Assembly (NCBI GenBank): GCA_041612005.1 | Contig: JBFILW010000182.1 | Coordinates: 1 to 5,572 of the forward strand | Direction of reading: 5' to 3' | DNA: 5,572 bases | From: JBFILW01 sp041612005 | GTDB lineage: Bacteria > Gemmatimonadota > Gemmatimonadetes > Palauibacterales > Palauibacteraceae | Shown: positions 1 through 4,929 of the stretch, in pieces | How the letters are laid out: the number at the start of each line of letters is the position of its first letter | How positions within the stretch are numbered: the stretch's first letter is position 1 | Program-made: the position numbers and the translations under genes | The notes under the pieces: generated by a model | The model's input: only the letters and a program-made list of their open reading frames with translations | What the model was told of the DNA's origin: nothing | Database searches by the model: none

Positions 1-755
1 ACCACGATCTCGACCTCGTCGGTCGCCCAGATGCTCGCGACGCTCTGACCGGGCGACACGTATTGGCCGACGTCGACCGCCTCCGTGCGGACGACGCCGT
101 GGAAGGGAGCGCGCACGCGAGTGCGCTGCAGCGACAGCTCGGCATCATCGAGCCGCGCCTCGGCGCGACGAAGGTTGGCCCGGGCCGCCTGAAGCTGCGG
201 CTCCCGGAAGATCAGACTCCCCATCGCGCCGGAGTCGGCCGCAACCTGGATCCCTTCCCTCGCCCGCAGGCGCTCATACTCCTCGAGGGCCAGCTCTCGT
301 TCCTCTTCCGCCTGCATTACCGCGACGTGACGCTCCGCGACCTCGGCGGCGGCAATGGCGACGGCGTTCTCGTAGTCGGCCGCCTCGACGCGAAACAGTA
401 CGTCTCCGGCTCCGAACCGACCGCCCGAGACGAGAGCCGGCGACACCCACTCCACGCGGCCAACGACCTGGGGGGTGAGGGTGATCTGGCTGCGGGGCCG
501 CACCGTCCCGTTCCCGTGTACGGTGAGGTGACCGGACCGCACGTCTGCCTCCGCGGTAGCGACGAGCGGAATCCGCCTCGCCGGCTCCTGCTGCGGTGGA
601 CGCGGACGGAAGATCATCAACAGGGCAAAGCCGATGACTCCGGCAGCAAGAATGACGAGCGCCTTCTGCAGGTACGTCAGCCGTCCGAACGCCGCGGCCA
701 GCCTGGCGCCCCGTCCTCTCCGCCCGTTCTGGCGCGTGTCGTCGCTGACGCTCAT
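1..755 (-). CDS. Efflux pump periplasmic adaptor (HlyD/AcrA-type membrane fusion protein), 3' end cut by window edge
   Basis: This is the adaptor that bridges an inner-membrane pump and the outer-membrane channel of a tripartite efflux system. The 251 visible residues read without interruption off the left edge. A basic cytoplasmic N-terminus is followed by one membrane segment (about residues 30-49, LQKALVILAAGVIGFALLMI), a first lipoyl half (about 97-129, VVGRVEWVSPALVSGG), an alpha-helical coiled-coil hairpin rich in Ala/Glu/Arg (about 130-210), and the second lipoyl half (RVRAPFHGVVRTEAVDVGQY, about 213-232). RAPFxGxV followed by VxxGxxVxxGQ is the family signature. The beta-barrel and membrane-proximal domains lie outside the window. 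The ATG (755-753) overlaps the TGA of the upstream channel gene as ATGA, with AGGAGG four bases upstream, so translation is probably coupled. The single N-terminal helix suggests an inner-membrane anchor rather than a lipid anchor. The gene order points to an RND-type partner downstream; substrate unknown. Confidence 0.93.
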   Translation of the reverse strand, partial: MSVSDDTRQNGRRGRGARLAAAFGRLTYLQKALVILAAGVIGFALLMIFRPRPPQQEPARRIPLVATAEADVRSGHLTVHGNGTVRPRSQITLTPQVVGRVEWVSPALVSGGRFGAGDVLFRVEAADYENAVAIAAAEVAERHVAVMQAEEERELALEEYERLRAREGIQVAADSGAMGSLIFREPQLQAARANLRRAEARLDDAELSLQRTRVRAPFHGVVRTEAVDVGQYVSPGQSVASIWATDEVEIV

Positions 756-2347
756 GAGTCCTCCTCGTTCCCGGCGCCCATCGCCGTCTCCACTTCATCC
801 AAAGGGACGAGGTCGTCGTCGAGCTCGTCGAACTGTTGCTCGAGCTGTCGATGCAAGTCTTCGTCGACGACCCAGGCTCCTCCGAGTGCCCGGTGCAGTG
901 TGAGCCGAGCCTCGGCCAGAGCCCGCTCGGCTGTGGCGAGATTTGTTTCCACGCCGGCCAGGTTGGTGCGCGCGTCGAGATACTCGATGTAGTCCCCCAC
1001 GCCTCGCTGGAAGGACCGGAGCTGGAAGTCGACCGACGCCTGTGCCTCTACCTGCTGCTGGCGGAGGAACGCGTACTGGTCTTTTCGGTTGTCGAGGTTC
1101 TCGAGGCTCACCTGCACCTCGGCGAAGGCGGTGAGGACCGAGCGCACGTACGCGATCGCTGCCTGCTGGAAGACCGCTTCGGCGGCAGCGGCATTCGCGC
1201 GCAGCCGGCCCCCCTGGAACAGCGGTGCGGTGAGGCCGCCGATCAGACCCAGGAAGTACTGGTCGACGCGAAACAAGCTGGTGATGCTGCCCGACTGGAG
1301 CCCGGCCGATGCATCGAGGCGAAGCGCCGGGTACATCTGGGCCTTCCGAGCTCCGATCCGGTAGCGTGCGGCCTCCATCCGTTGCCACGCCGACAGCACA
1401 TCGGGTCGTTGCTCGAGTAGCTCGGCCGGCAGCTCGGCGGGCACGGAGTCGAGGACGACGGCCGGGGCTTCCGTGCTGCTCAGCAGGTCGTCGATGTGGC
1501 CGGCGTAGCGGCCGAGAAGCACGGCCAGTCTACCCTTGGCGTCCGCGAGCCGACTCTCGAGGACGGGGAGCCCGGCCTGCGTGTTCCGGTACAACGACCG
1601 GATCGTGTAGAGCTCGAATGACGAGACGAGCCCGCGGAAGTAGCGGAGGTCCGTGAGCTCGGTCCGCTCCTGGAGCAGGTCCACGCTGAGTCGGGTGAGC
1701 TCGACGGAGCGCTCGAGCTCCACCACCTCGAGGTAGGTAGAGATGGTCGCGGCGATGACGGCGAGACGGGCCGTTCGGTAGTCCGACTCGGTGGCCAGGA
1801 AATCGCTCACGGCCGCTTTCGTGTCGTTACTGGCTCGGCCCCAGAAGTCGATCTCGTACGAGAGCCCGAGCGACGCGCTGTAGGTCGAGTACTCCAGCCG
1901 GTCGCTGAGCAAACCGCCGGCTCCTTCCCCGATCTCGCCAGAGAAGCCGAGGTTGGTCGGGACGTTCGTGTAGGATGCGTCCGCGGTCAGCCCGAGCCAC
2001 GGGTAGAGGTCGGCCCTCGCGATCCTGTATTGCTGACGCACCTGCTCGACGCGCGCGACCGCTTCCCGCAGATCGAGGTTGGCGACCAGCGCCGTATCGA
2101 CCAACGCGTTCAGCACGGGATCGTTGAAGACTTCCCACCAGCGCTCCGCCTCATAGACTTCGATCGAGTCCGGCTTCCCCTGGTCGGCACCGCCGATAGC
2201 TGGAGTTCCAGCGCTGTCTGTGTAAGCGTCGAAGCTCTGCGGCATTTCGATGACGACCGTTGACTCGCGGGGCGGCGGCGCGAACGAGCAGGCGCCGATG
2301 CCGGTGGTGGCGAGAAGCGAACCCGTCAGTAGCGTTCGAGAGTTCAT
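752..2347 (-). CDS. Outer-membrane efflux channel lipoprotein (TolC/NodT/OprM family)
   Basis: A 531-residue outer-membrane channel of a tripartite efflux system. A signal peptide ends in a lipobox (GIGAC, Cys20), so the mature protein should be lipid-anchored like OprM and CusC. The family hallmark WWEVFNDPVLNALV lies at about 70-83. The first OEP repeat covers about 85-280, with ADLYPWLGLTADASY and LGLSYEIDFWGRASND before the membrane-spanning strands. The second covers about 305-490, with LLEQRPDVLSAWQRMEAARY (310-329), IGARKAQMYPALRLDASAGL and APLFQGGRLRAN. The RPDV...AA...IG.A.A..YP block is diagnostic. After about residue 493 comes an unusual acidic tail of some 38 residues (EQQFDELDDDLVPLDEVE and EED at the end) that most relatives lack. 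The ATG overlaps the repressor stop as ATGA, with GGAGG six bases upstream (2354-2358). It is the second gene of the tetR-channel-adaptor operon. Substrate cannot be inferred. Confidence 0.95.
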   Translation of the reverse strand: MNSRTLLTGSLLATTGIGACSFAPPPRESTVVIEMPQSFDAYTDSAGTPAIGGADQGKPDSIEVYEAERWWEVFNDPVLNALVDTALVANLDLREAVARVEQVRQQYRIARADLYPWLGLTADASYTNVPTNLGFSGEIGEGAGGLLSDRLEYSTYSASLGLSYEIDFWGRASNDTKAAVSDFLATESDYRTARLAVIAATISTYLEVVELERSVELTRLSVDLLQERTELTDLRYFRGLVSSFELYTIRSLYRNTQAGLPVLESRLADAKGRLAVLLGRYAGHIDDLLSSTEAPAVVLDSVPAELPAELLEQRPDVLSAWQRMEAARYRIGARKAQMYPALRLDASAGLQSGSITSLFRVDQYFLGLIGGLTAPLFQGGRLRANAAAAEAVFQQAAIAYVRSVLTAFAEVQVSLENLDNRKDQYAFLRQQQVEAQASVDFQLRSFQRGVGDYIEYLDARTNLAGVETNLATAERALAEARLTLHRALGGAWVVDEDLHRQLEQQFDELDDDLVPLDEVETAMGAGNEEDS

Positions 2348-3021
2348 GCCTCACCTCCGCGTGTCTCCATGCCATGATAGATGACGTTGAAGACGTGATC
2401 CTTCCGGGCCTCGATGAAGGCGTCGAAATCCATCCCGGCCGCGGGGTTGGTGAGCTTCACCGTCGGAGCCGTGATCAGAAAGAGGGCGCAGGCGGATATG
2501 ACGGTCATGATCGTCTGCTTCGGATCGAGGGGCTGAATCTCTCCCCGCTCGGTCGCCCTGACGATCGCCTCCTCGAAGCGCTGCTGCGGTGAACCGTGTG
2601 TGGCGAAGGCGCGGGCGAGGTGCTCCCCCATCAGGGTGCCGCCCGACAGGTTCTCGTGCATCACCAAGCGGGCCATATCCATGTGATCGCGCACGTAGTC
2701 GACGTAGTGATCGACGAAGTCGCGCAGCGATTTTGCGAACGGCTGCTCGGGATCCATCACCGCCCGGAACGAGCGCATGTACTGCTCGAACAGGTGGGCG
2801 AACACAGCCTCGTAGAGTTGGCGCTTTGTGCGGAAGTAGTAGTGCAGCAGGGCGCGATTGATGCCGGCCAGGTCGGCGATCTCCTGCATGCGGGCGCCGT
2901 CGTGACCCTTGCAGGAGAATACCTTCAGGGCCGCGTCGAAGATCTTCTGCTGTGTGTCTGTGTGCTGCGTATCGACAAATTTCGTATCGACTTGCGTCGA
3001 TTCAACCGGTTCCTCGGCCAC
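2344..3021 (-). CDS. TetR/AcrR-family repressor of the efflux operon
   Basis: A one-component transcriptional repressor of 225 residues, typical for the family. The N-terminal DNA-binding domain (about 25-73) shows the classic pattern: IFDAALKVFSCKGHDGARM, then the helix-turn-helix MQEIADLAGINRALLHYYF, then RTKRQLYEAVF. The remaining helices (about 74-220) form the ligand-binding/dimer domain, which diverges in this family, so the inducer cannot be predicted. It is the first gene of the operon; its TGA overlaps the channel ATG. Start choice: the first in-frame GTG (3030-3028) directly abuts AGGA and leaves no room for initiation, whereas the GTG at 3021-3019 lies eight bases after AGGAG (3034-3030). 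I prefer the latter; the alternative adds three residues. The N-terminal tail carries a five-residue repeat (QVDTK-FVDTQ-HTDTQ). A palindrome just upstream suggests autorepression. Function as repressor of its own operon is inferred from layout. Confidence 0.93.
   Translation of the reverse strand: MAEEPVESTQVDTKFVDTQHTDTQQKIFDAALKVFSCKGHDGARMQEIADLAGINRALLHYYFRTKRQLYEAVFAHLFEQYMRSFRAVMDPEQPFAKSLRDFVDHYVDYVRDHMDMARLVMHENLSGGTLMGEHLARAFATHGSPQQRFEEAIVRATERGEIQPLDPKQTIMTVISACALFLITAPTVKLTNPAAGMDFDAFIEARKDHVFNVIYHGMETRGGEA
2968..3003. repeat. Degenerate 15-bp tandem repeat in the N-terminal coding part of the TetR gene
   Basis: CGTATCGAC occurs at 2968-2976 and again exactly 15 bases later at 2983-2991, with a partial third copy CGTCGATTC at 2995-3003. 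Read on the minus strand this gives period-5 peptide units QVDTK, FVDTQ and HTDTQ ahead of the DNA-binding domain. A GT-rich stretch (tgtgtgtctgtgtg, 2951-2964) lies next to it. The unit length is a multiple of three, so copy-number change would keep the frame. Confidence 0.6.
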
Positions 3022-3029
3022 GCTTGACA

Positions 3030-3034
3030 CTCCT
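3030..3034 (-). promoter_or_regulatory. Shine-Dalgarno AGGAG that decides the TetR start
   Basis: On the minus strand AGGAG occupies 3034 to 3030 and overlaps the first in-frame GTG (3030-3028). The next in-frame GTG (3021-3019) lies eight bases further on, a normal spacing. This is why the shorter reading was chosen. Confidence 0.65.
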
Positions 3035-3054
3035 GTTTAACCGAATTGTTAAAC
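3035..3054. promoter_or_regulatory. Putative TetR operator, perfect 7-bp inverted repeat
   Basis: GTTTAAC (3035-3041) and GTTAAAC (3048-3054) are exact reverse complements separated by six bases (CGAATT), giving a 20-bp dyad typical in size for TetR-family operators. It overlaps the last two bases of the -10 element and reaches to one base before the AGGAG motif, so a bound dimer would cover the transcription start and block initiation. The site is AT-rich against a GC-rich background. Binding by the adjacent repressor is inferred from position. Confidence 0.75.
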
Positions 3055-3080
3055 TGTAGCGCCAGGGCGGTTCTGGTCAA
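3053..3080 (-). promoter_or_regulatory. Putative sigma70-type promoter of the efflux operon
   Basis: Read on the minus strand, TTGACC (3080-3075, five of six consensus bases) is followed by a 16-bp spacer and TACAGT (3058-3053, four of six). Transcription would begin near 3046, inside the palindromic operator, leaving a short leader of about 25 bases before the GTG at 3021. Position and overlap with the dyad fit an autorepressed promoter. No experimental evidence is available. Confidence 0.6.
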
Positions 3081-3213
3081 GGGGCACGACGTCGAGGGAC
3101 GATATCCGACTCGAGCTCGACTTCCGCCTCATTCGCGCGAAGTCAGACTGGCCCGAGCGCGGGCGCGACACACCGAAAAATTTCCCTACTGACTTGCCCC
3201 CTTGAGGGGTCGG

Positions 3214-3232
3214 ACCGGGAACAATGCCCGGT
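3214..3232. repeat. Inverted repeat ACCGGG-N7-CCCGGT (hairpin-capable)
   Basis: Six-base perfect arms flank a seven-base loop (AACAATG). It lies immediately right of a second hairpin CCCC-TTGA-GGGG (3198-3209), so the two would stack if transcribed. Neither is followed by a T-run. Role unknown. Confidence 0.5.
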
Positions 3233-3356
3233 ATCCAGGTACGGGTGGAAGCGGCCGGAGTTCTTTTCTCGTTGTAAATCAACCAGTTACGGACTGCTTT
3301 GGAGAGGGCACGCTCCTTGCTATGTAACAGTTTGAGCTTGAGGCAATTGGAGATTT

Positions 3357-3361
3357 GGAGG
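3357..3361 (+). promoter_or_regulatory. Shine-Dalgarno GGAGG of the 76-residue gene
   Basis: GGAGG lies five bases before the ATG at 3367. The in-frame TTG at 3355 overlaps this motif and cannot be the start, so the ATG is chosen. The motif is the main evidence that this short reading frame is translated. Confidence 0.65.
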
Positions 3362-3366
3362 CACTA

Positions 3367-3597
3367 ATGGCGTCACTGAAATCTCTCCACAAGCTGTACC
3401 ATCGCGAGTTCGGGCATCCCGATCCGAGCGAGCGTCTGCACGACGTCCTCGTCAGCGAATACCAGCAAAGGTTCGGAGCGCTTCCAGGGTGGGTGCGGCG
3501 GGGTGATGGGCAGCGAGCGAATGACATCCTCATGATGGCGTCGCTGGTGGAAGGTACCGACCATATCGGCCCCTACTACGGCAGACGTACGGGCTAG
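3367..3597 (+). CDS. Small hypothetical protein, 76 residues, unrecognised family
   Basis: I do not recognise this protein. It begins MASLKSLHKLYHREFGHPDP and ends GTDHIGPYYGRRTG, with no signal peptide, membrane segment or cysteine, so it is probably a soluble cytoplasmic protein. The first half is rich in His, Tyr and charged residues and looks helical (about residues 20-36, PSERLHDVLVSEYQQRF). A possible second helix covers 50-62 (RANDILMMASLVE). Support for a real gene is the GGAGG five bases before the ATG, a clean frame to TAG, GC-rich third codon positions similar to its neighbours, and a strong hairpin 13 bases after the stop. It stands alone: the efflux operon on its left is divergent and the gene on its right is convergent. 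The chance that it is a spurious frame is not negligible. Confidence 0.6.
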   Translation: MASLKSLHKLYHREFGHPDPSERLHDVLVSEYQQRFGALPGWVRRGDGQRANDILMMASLVEGTDHIGPYYGRRTG

Positions 3598-3610
3598 CCA
3601 GGGGTAGGTA

Positions 3611-3647
3611 GACGAAGGGGAACGGCCAGCGCCGCCCCCCTTTCGTC
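3611..3647. terminator. Strong hairpin between convergent genes, likely bidirectional terminator
   Basis: The arm at 3611-3626 (GACGAAGGGGAACGGC) pairs with 3631-3647 around a CAGC tetraloop: GACGAA with TTCGTC, a one-base bulge, four G-C pairs, a two-base mismatch, then CGGC with GCCG, about 14 pairs in all. It lies 13 bases after the small plus-strand gene and 59 bases beyond the end of the minus-strand gene. It lacks a good T-tract on either side (only AATTT at 3658-3662 on the plus strand), so termination is inferred from stability and position. Confidence 0.55.
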
Positions 3648-3668
3648 GGGTCACCGAATTTCTGTCCG

Positions 3669-3702
3669 CCGAGTCACGCCGAACTCCGCGTGGGCGGCTC
3701 GG
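3669..3702 (-). terminator. Weaker hairpin just after the stop of the CTPGYWKNH-domain gene
   Basis: CCGAG (3669-3673) pairs with CTCGG (3698-3702), and CACGC (3675-3679) pairs with GCGTG (3688-3692), separated by an asymmetric internal loop with an eight-base apical loop. It begins four bases after the TAA of the minus-strand gene but is not followed by a T-run. It may act with the stronger hairpin at 3611-3647 to end that transcript or protect its 3' end. Confidence 0.3.
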
Positions 3703-3706
3703 TGGT

Positions 3707-4651
3707 TTACAGCGGGCAGCCCTGCTCGTTCTCGGCCGCCAGCTGGTCCTTGATTCCGGTGAAATCGCCACTCGCATACGCGCTCTGTACCAGCGCAATC
3801 ACCTGTGCGGTCGTGAACGCATAGTCCACGCCCGAGTGCGCCGCGTTGAGCAGTGCCGCTACTGCGTGGCGACCGAGAGCGTTCTCACCCCCACCACCAC
3901 GGTTCAGGGCGGCGATGAGCGTGCTGTTGAAGCTCGAGCTCACGCCGAAGGTGCCATCATAACTGGCCGGCGGACTATAGACCTGCCAGGACGAAGGCTT
4001 CTTCTGACCTCCCCGCGAATGCGAGTAGCTCCCCGCGTGGTTCTTCCAGTAGCCGGGGGTGCAGCCTTCACCGCCTCGGGGTAGGAGCTCGTTGAAATAC
4101 TCCACCTTGAAGCCGATGGTGTTGTCGGCGTTCTGGGCGCTCCATGTCCCCGTCGCGACATCGATCGTCGAATAGTAGGGCGCACCGCTGGCGTCGATCA
4201 CGGCTCCAGCCGCGTTGACGGCGGTCACGACGATGCTGGCCAGTACGGCACCCGCAGGCACCTCCTCGACCGTCATCAGGTTGGCGGGGCCACCCTGGTT
4301 GGCGGTTCCGTCGAACTGGGCGACACGGCGGCACTCACGCGAACCGGTGTCCGTCAGCGTTCGGGTCAGTGTCGTGCTCGTTCCATTTTGCCGCAGATCG
4401 TCGACCGTGACATCGAAGTCGACGCTGATGTCCTGGGCGTTCCTCCACTCCTTGCACAGGATCAGGGACTCGATGCTCGCGTTCGCATCTGGCGCGACCG
4501 GGCTGTTGGCGTGGACTCCGAACTGCGGAGCCGGAGCCTCGTTCGTGATCCCCGAGTCGCTACAGGCACTCGAGAGGAGCACCATCGGAAGCGCGAGAAG
4601 CCAGGTCGCCCGGTGCGACAGCCTGGCCCCATTCGGGGTGTGGTGAGACAT
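3707..4651 (-). CDS. Secreted, probably lipid-anchored protein with C-terminal CTPGYWKNH domain
   Basis: A 314-residue exported protein of unknown function. A signal peptide with hydrophobic core WLLALPMVLL ends at SSAC (Cys30). The Cys suits lipoprotein processing, although Ser at -3 is not ideal, so signal peptidase I cleavage is possible. Residues 55-190 look like a beta-sandwich (SVDFDVTVDD, ASIVVTAVNAAGAV, TIGFKVEYFNE) bounded by Cys66 and Cys107. Residues 196-314 form a domain starting GCTPGYWKNH (196-205), with a helical ARHAVAALLNAAH-like stretch (GRHAVAALLNAAHSGVDYAF, 260-279) and ending NEQGCPL. I recall this motif set in many secreted bacterial proteins but know no assigned function. 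Cys197 and Cys312 bracket the domain and may pair. Start: the upstream in-frame ATG (4660-4658) abuts AAGGAG, whereas the ATG at 4651 lies nine bases after it and immediately precedes the signal peptide. No sortase or PEP-CTERM tail is present. Confidence 0.82.
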   Translation of the reverse strand: MSHHTPNGARLSHRATWLLALPMVLLSSACSDSGITNEAPAPQFGVHANSPVAPDANASIESLILCKEWRNAQDISVDFDVTVDDLRQNGTSTTLTRTLTDTGSRECRRVAQFDGTANQGGPANLMTVEEVPAGAVLASIVVTAVNAAGAVIDASGAPYYSTIDVATGTWSAQNADNTIGFKVEYFNELLPRGGEGCTPGYWKNHAGSYSHSRGGQKKPSSWQVYSPPASYDGTFGVSSSFNSTLIAALNRGGGGENALGRHAVAALLNAAHSGVDYAFTTAQVIALVQSAYASGDFTGIKDQLAAENEQGCPL

Positions 4652-4660
4652 GTTTGCCAT

Positions 4661-4666
4661 CTCCTT
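4661..4666 (-). promoter_or_regulatory. Shine-Dalgarno AAGGAG that decides the start of the CTPGYWKNH-domain gene
   Basis: On the minus strand AAGGAG (4666-4661) touches the first ATG (4660-4658) and lies nine bases before the second in-frame ATG (4651-4649). The second gives workable spacing and a compact signal peptide beginning MSHHTPNG. Confidence 0.65.
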
Positions 4667-4686
4667 GGATGACGCGTTTTGCTGCC

Positions 4687-4733
4687 GGGCTGCCATCCGG
4701 CGCAGTGCCGGGCAGCCCAAAGCCATGTGGCTT
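4687..4733. repeat. Two adjacent hairpins in the leader of the CTPGYWKNH-domain gene
   Basis: GGGCTGCC (4687-4694) and CGG (4698-4700) pair with CCGGGCAGCCC (4708-4718), giving about 11 pairs with a three-base bulge and a seven-base loop. Next to it AAGCC (4720-4724) pairs with GGCTT (4729-4733) around an ATGT loop. The larger hairpin begins 21 bases upstream of the AAGGAG motif of the minus-strand gene, so both would lie in its 5' leader if transcription starts further right. Whether this is regulation or a protein-binding DNA dyad is unknown. Confidence 0.5.
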
Positions 4734-4761
4734 CGATCTCTGATTACCTGAGGTGGCAGGG

Positions 4762-4769
4762 TTGCGCAA
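4762..4769. repeat. 8-bp perfect palindrome TTGCGCAA in the divergent intergenic region
   Basis: A short perfect palindrome between the two divergent genes. On the minus strand, TTGCGC with a TAATCA 17 bases downstream (4744-4739) could form a weak promoter for the CTPGYWKNH-domain gene, but the match is poor (three and two of six bases). Confidence 0.25.
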
Positions 4770-4877
4770 GAGGTCCAACGGCGGATCGCACCCGGTGGCC
4801 GGAGGCAGGACAACCACGCCCGAAGGCGCGAGAAGGTGAGTGAACCTGGGACCCTGGCACCTGGCGGCGGAAGTCAC

Positions 4878-4883
4878 TATAAG
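4878..4883 (+). promoter_or_regulatory. Possible -10 element TATAAG for the lipoprotein/reductase operon
   Basis: TATAAG matches five of six -10 consensus bases and lies 47 bases before the ATG at 4930, a sensible leader length. At the standard spacing the -35 would be TGGCAC (4855-4860), which is a poor match, so an activator or alternative sigma factor may be needed. Three CCTGG copies (4845, 4853 and 4860) sit where an activator would bind. Confidence 0.4.
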
Positions 4884-4916
4884 GCGGAGACGATCGCAGC
4901 CCATCGAACACCCGAC

Positions 4917-4920
4917 AGGA
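4917..4920 (+). promoter_or_regulatory. Shine-Dalgarno AGGA that decides the small lipoprotein start
   Basis: AGGA touches the in-frame ATG at 4921 and lies nine bases before the in-frame ATG at 4930. The later ATG gives normal spacing and a standard MRRFLRTR signal-peptide n-region, so it is preferred. The earlier start would only add MTC. Confidence 0.6.
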
Positions 4921-4929
4921 ATGACATGC

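Larger units (their letters stand above)
3081..3366. other. Intergenic region with clustered short inverted repeats, no convincing gene
   Basis: This stretch separates the leftward efflux operon from the rightward small gene. It holds a perfect 10-bp palindrome TCGAGCTCGA (3111-3120) and a run of small dyads: AAGTCAG/CTGACTT (3140-3146 with 3189-3195), GCCCG-AGCG-CGGGC (3151-3164), CCCC-TTGA-GGGG (3198-3209) and ACCGGG-N7-CCCGGT (3214-3232). No arm is followed by a T-tract on either strand, so these are not classic terminators. The right end (3250-3366) is more AT-rich and probably contains the promoter of the small gene; an extended -10-like TGCTATGTA (3318-3326) with TTGGAG 16 bases upstream is the best candidate, but it is weak. 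I recognise no known riboswitch or ncRNA. Confidence 0.5.

Noticed and set aside
274..798. 174-residue minus-strand frame over the adaptor
   Set aside because: Low-complexity Arg/Gly-rich translation in the wrong frame; the adaptor in the neighbouring frame has clear lipoyl and coiled-coil signatures.
63..992. 309-residue open frame on the plus strand
   Set aside because: It lies antisense to the adaptor and the end of the channel gene. Its protein is Arg/Ser/Pro-rich with no domain and looks like a GC-rich shadow frame.
836..1420. 194-residue plus-strand frame over the channel gene
   Set aside because: Antisense to a strongly supported outer-membrane channel, with no ribosome binding site or domain of its own.
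2596..3027. 143-residue plus-strand frame over the TetR gene
   Set aside because: Antisense shadow of a clear TetR helix-turn-helix protein; its composition reflects the reverse strand.
3111..3120. Perfect palindrome TCGAGCTCGA as a regulator site
   Set aside because: A single short GC-rich palindrome with no link to a promoter; it is only mentioned as content of the intergenic region.
3224..3277. 17-codon plus-strand mini-frame starting at ATG 3224 (MPGIQVRVEAAGVLFSL)
   Set aside because: No convincing ribosome binding site, the ATG lies in a hairpin loop, and a stop is found just upstream in the same frame; probably chance.
3049..3282. 77-residue minus-strand frame upstream of tetR
   Set aside because: Its only starts are weak (TTG at 3282) without a Shine-Dalgarno motif, it runs through the promoter and operator of the TetR gene, and the translation has no recognisable features.
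3373..3798. 141-residue minus-strand frame opposite the small gene
   Set aside because: Its start lies inside the CTPGYWKNH-domain gene and it runs through the hairpin region. The plus-strand 76-residue frame has the better start signal.
4855..4860. TGGCAC as a possible sigma54 -24 element
   Set aside because: The matching -12 element TTGC is absent at the required spacing.
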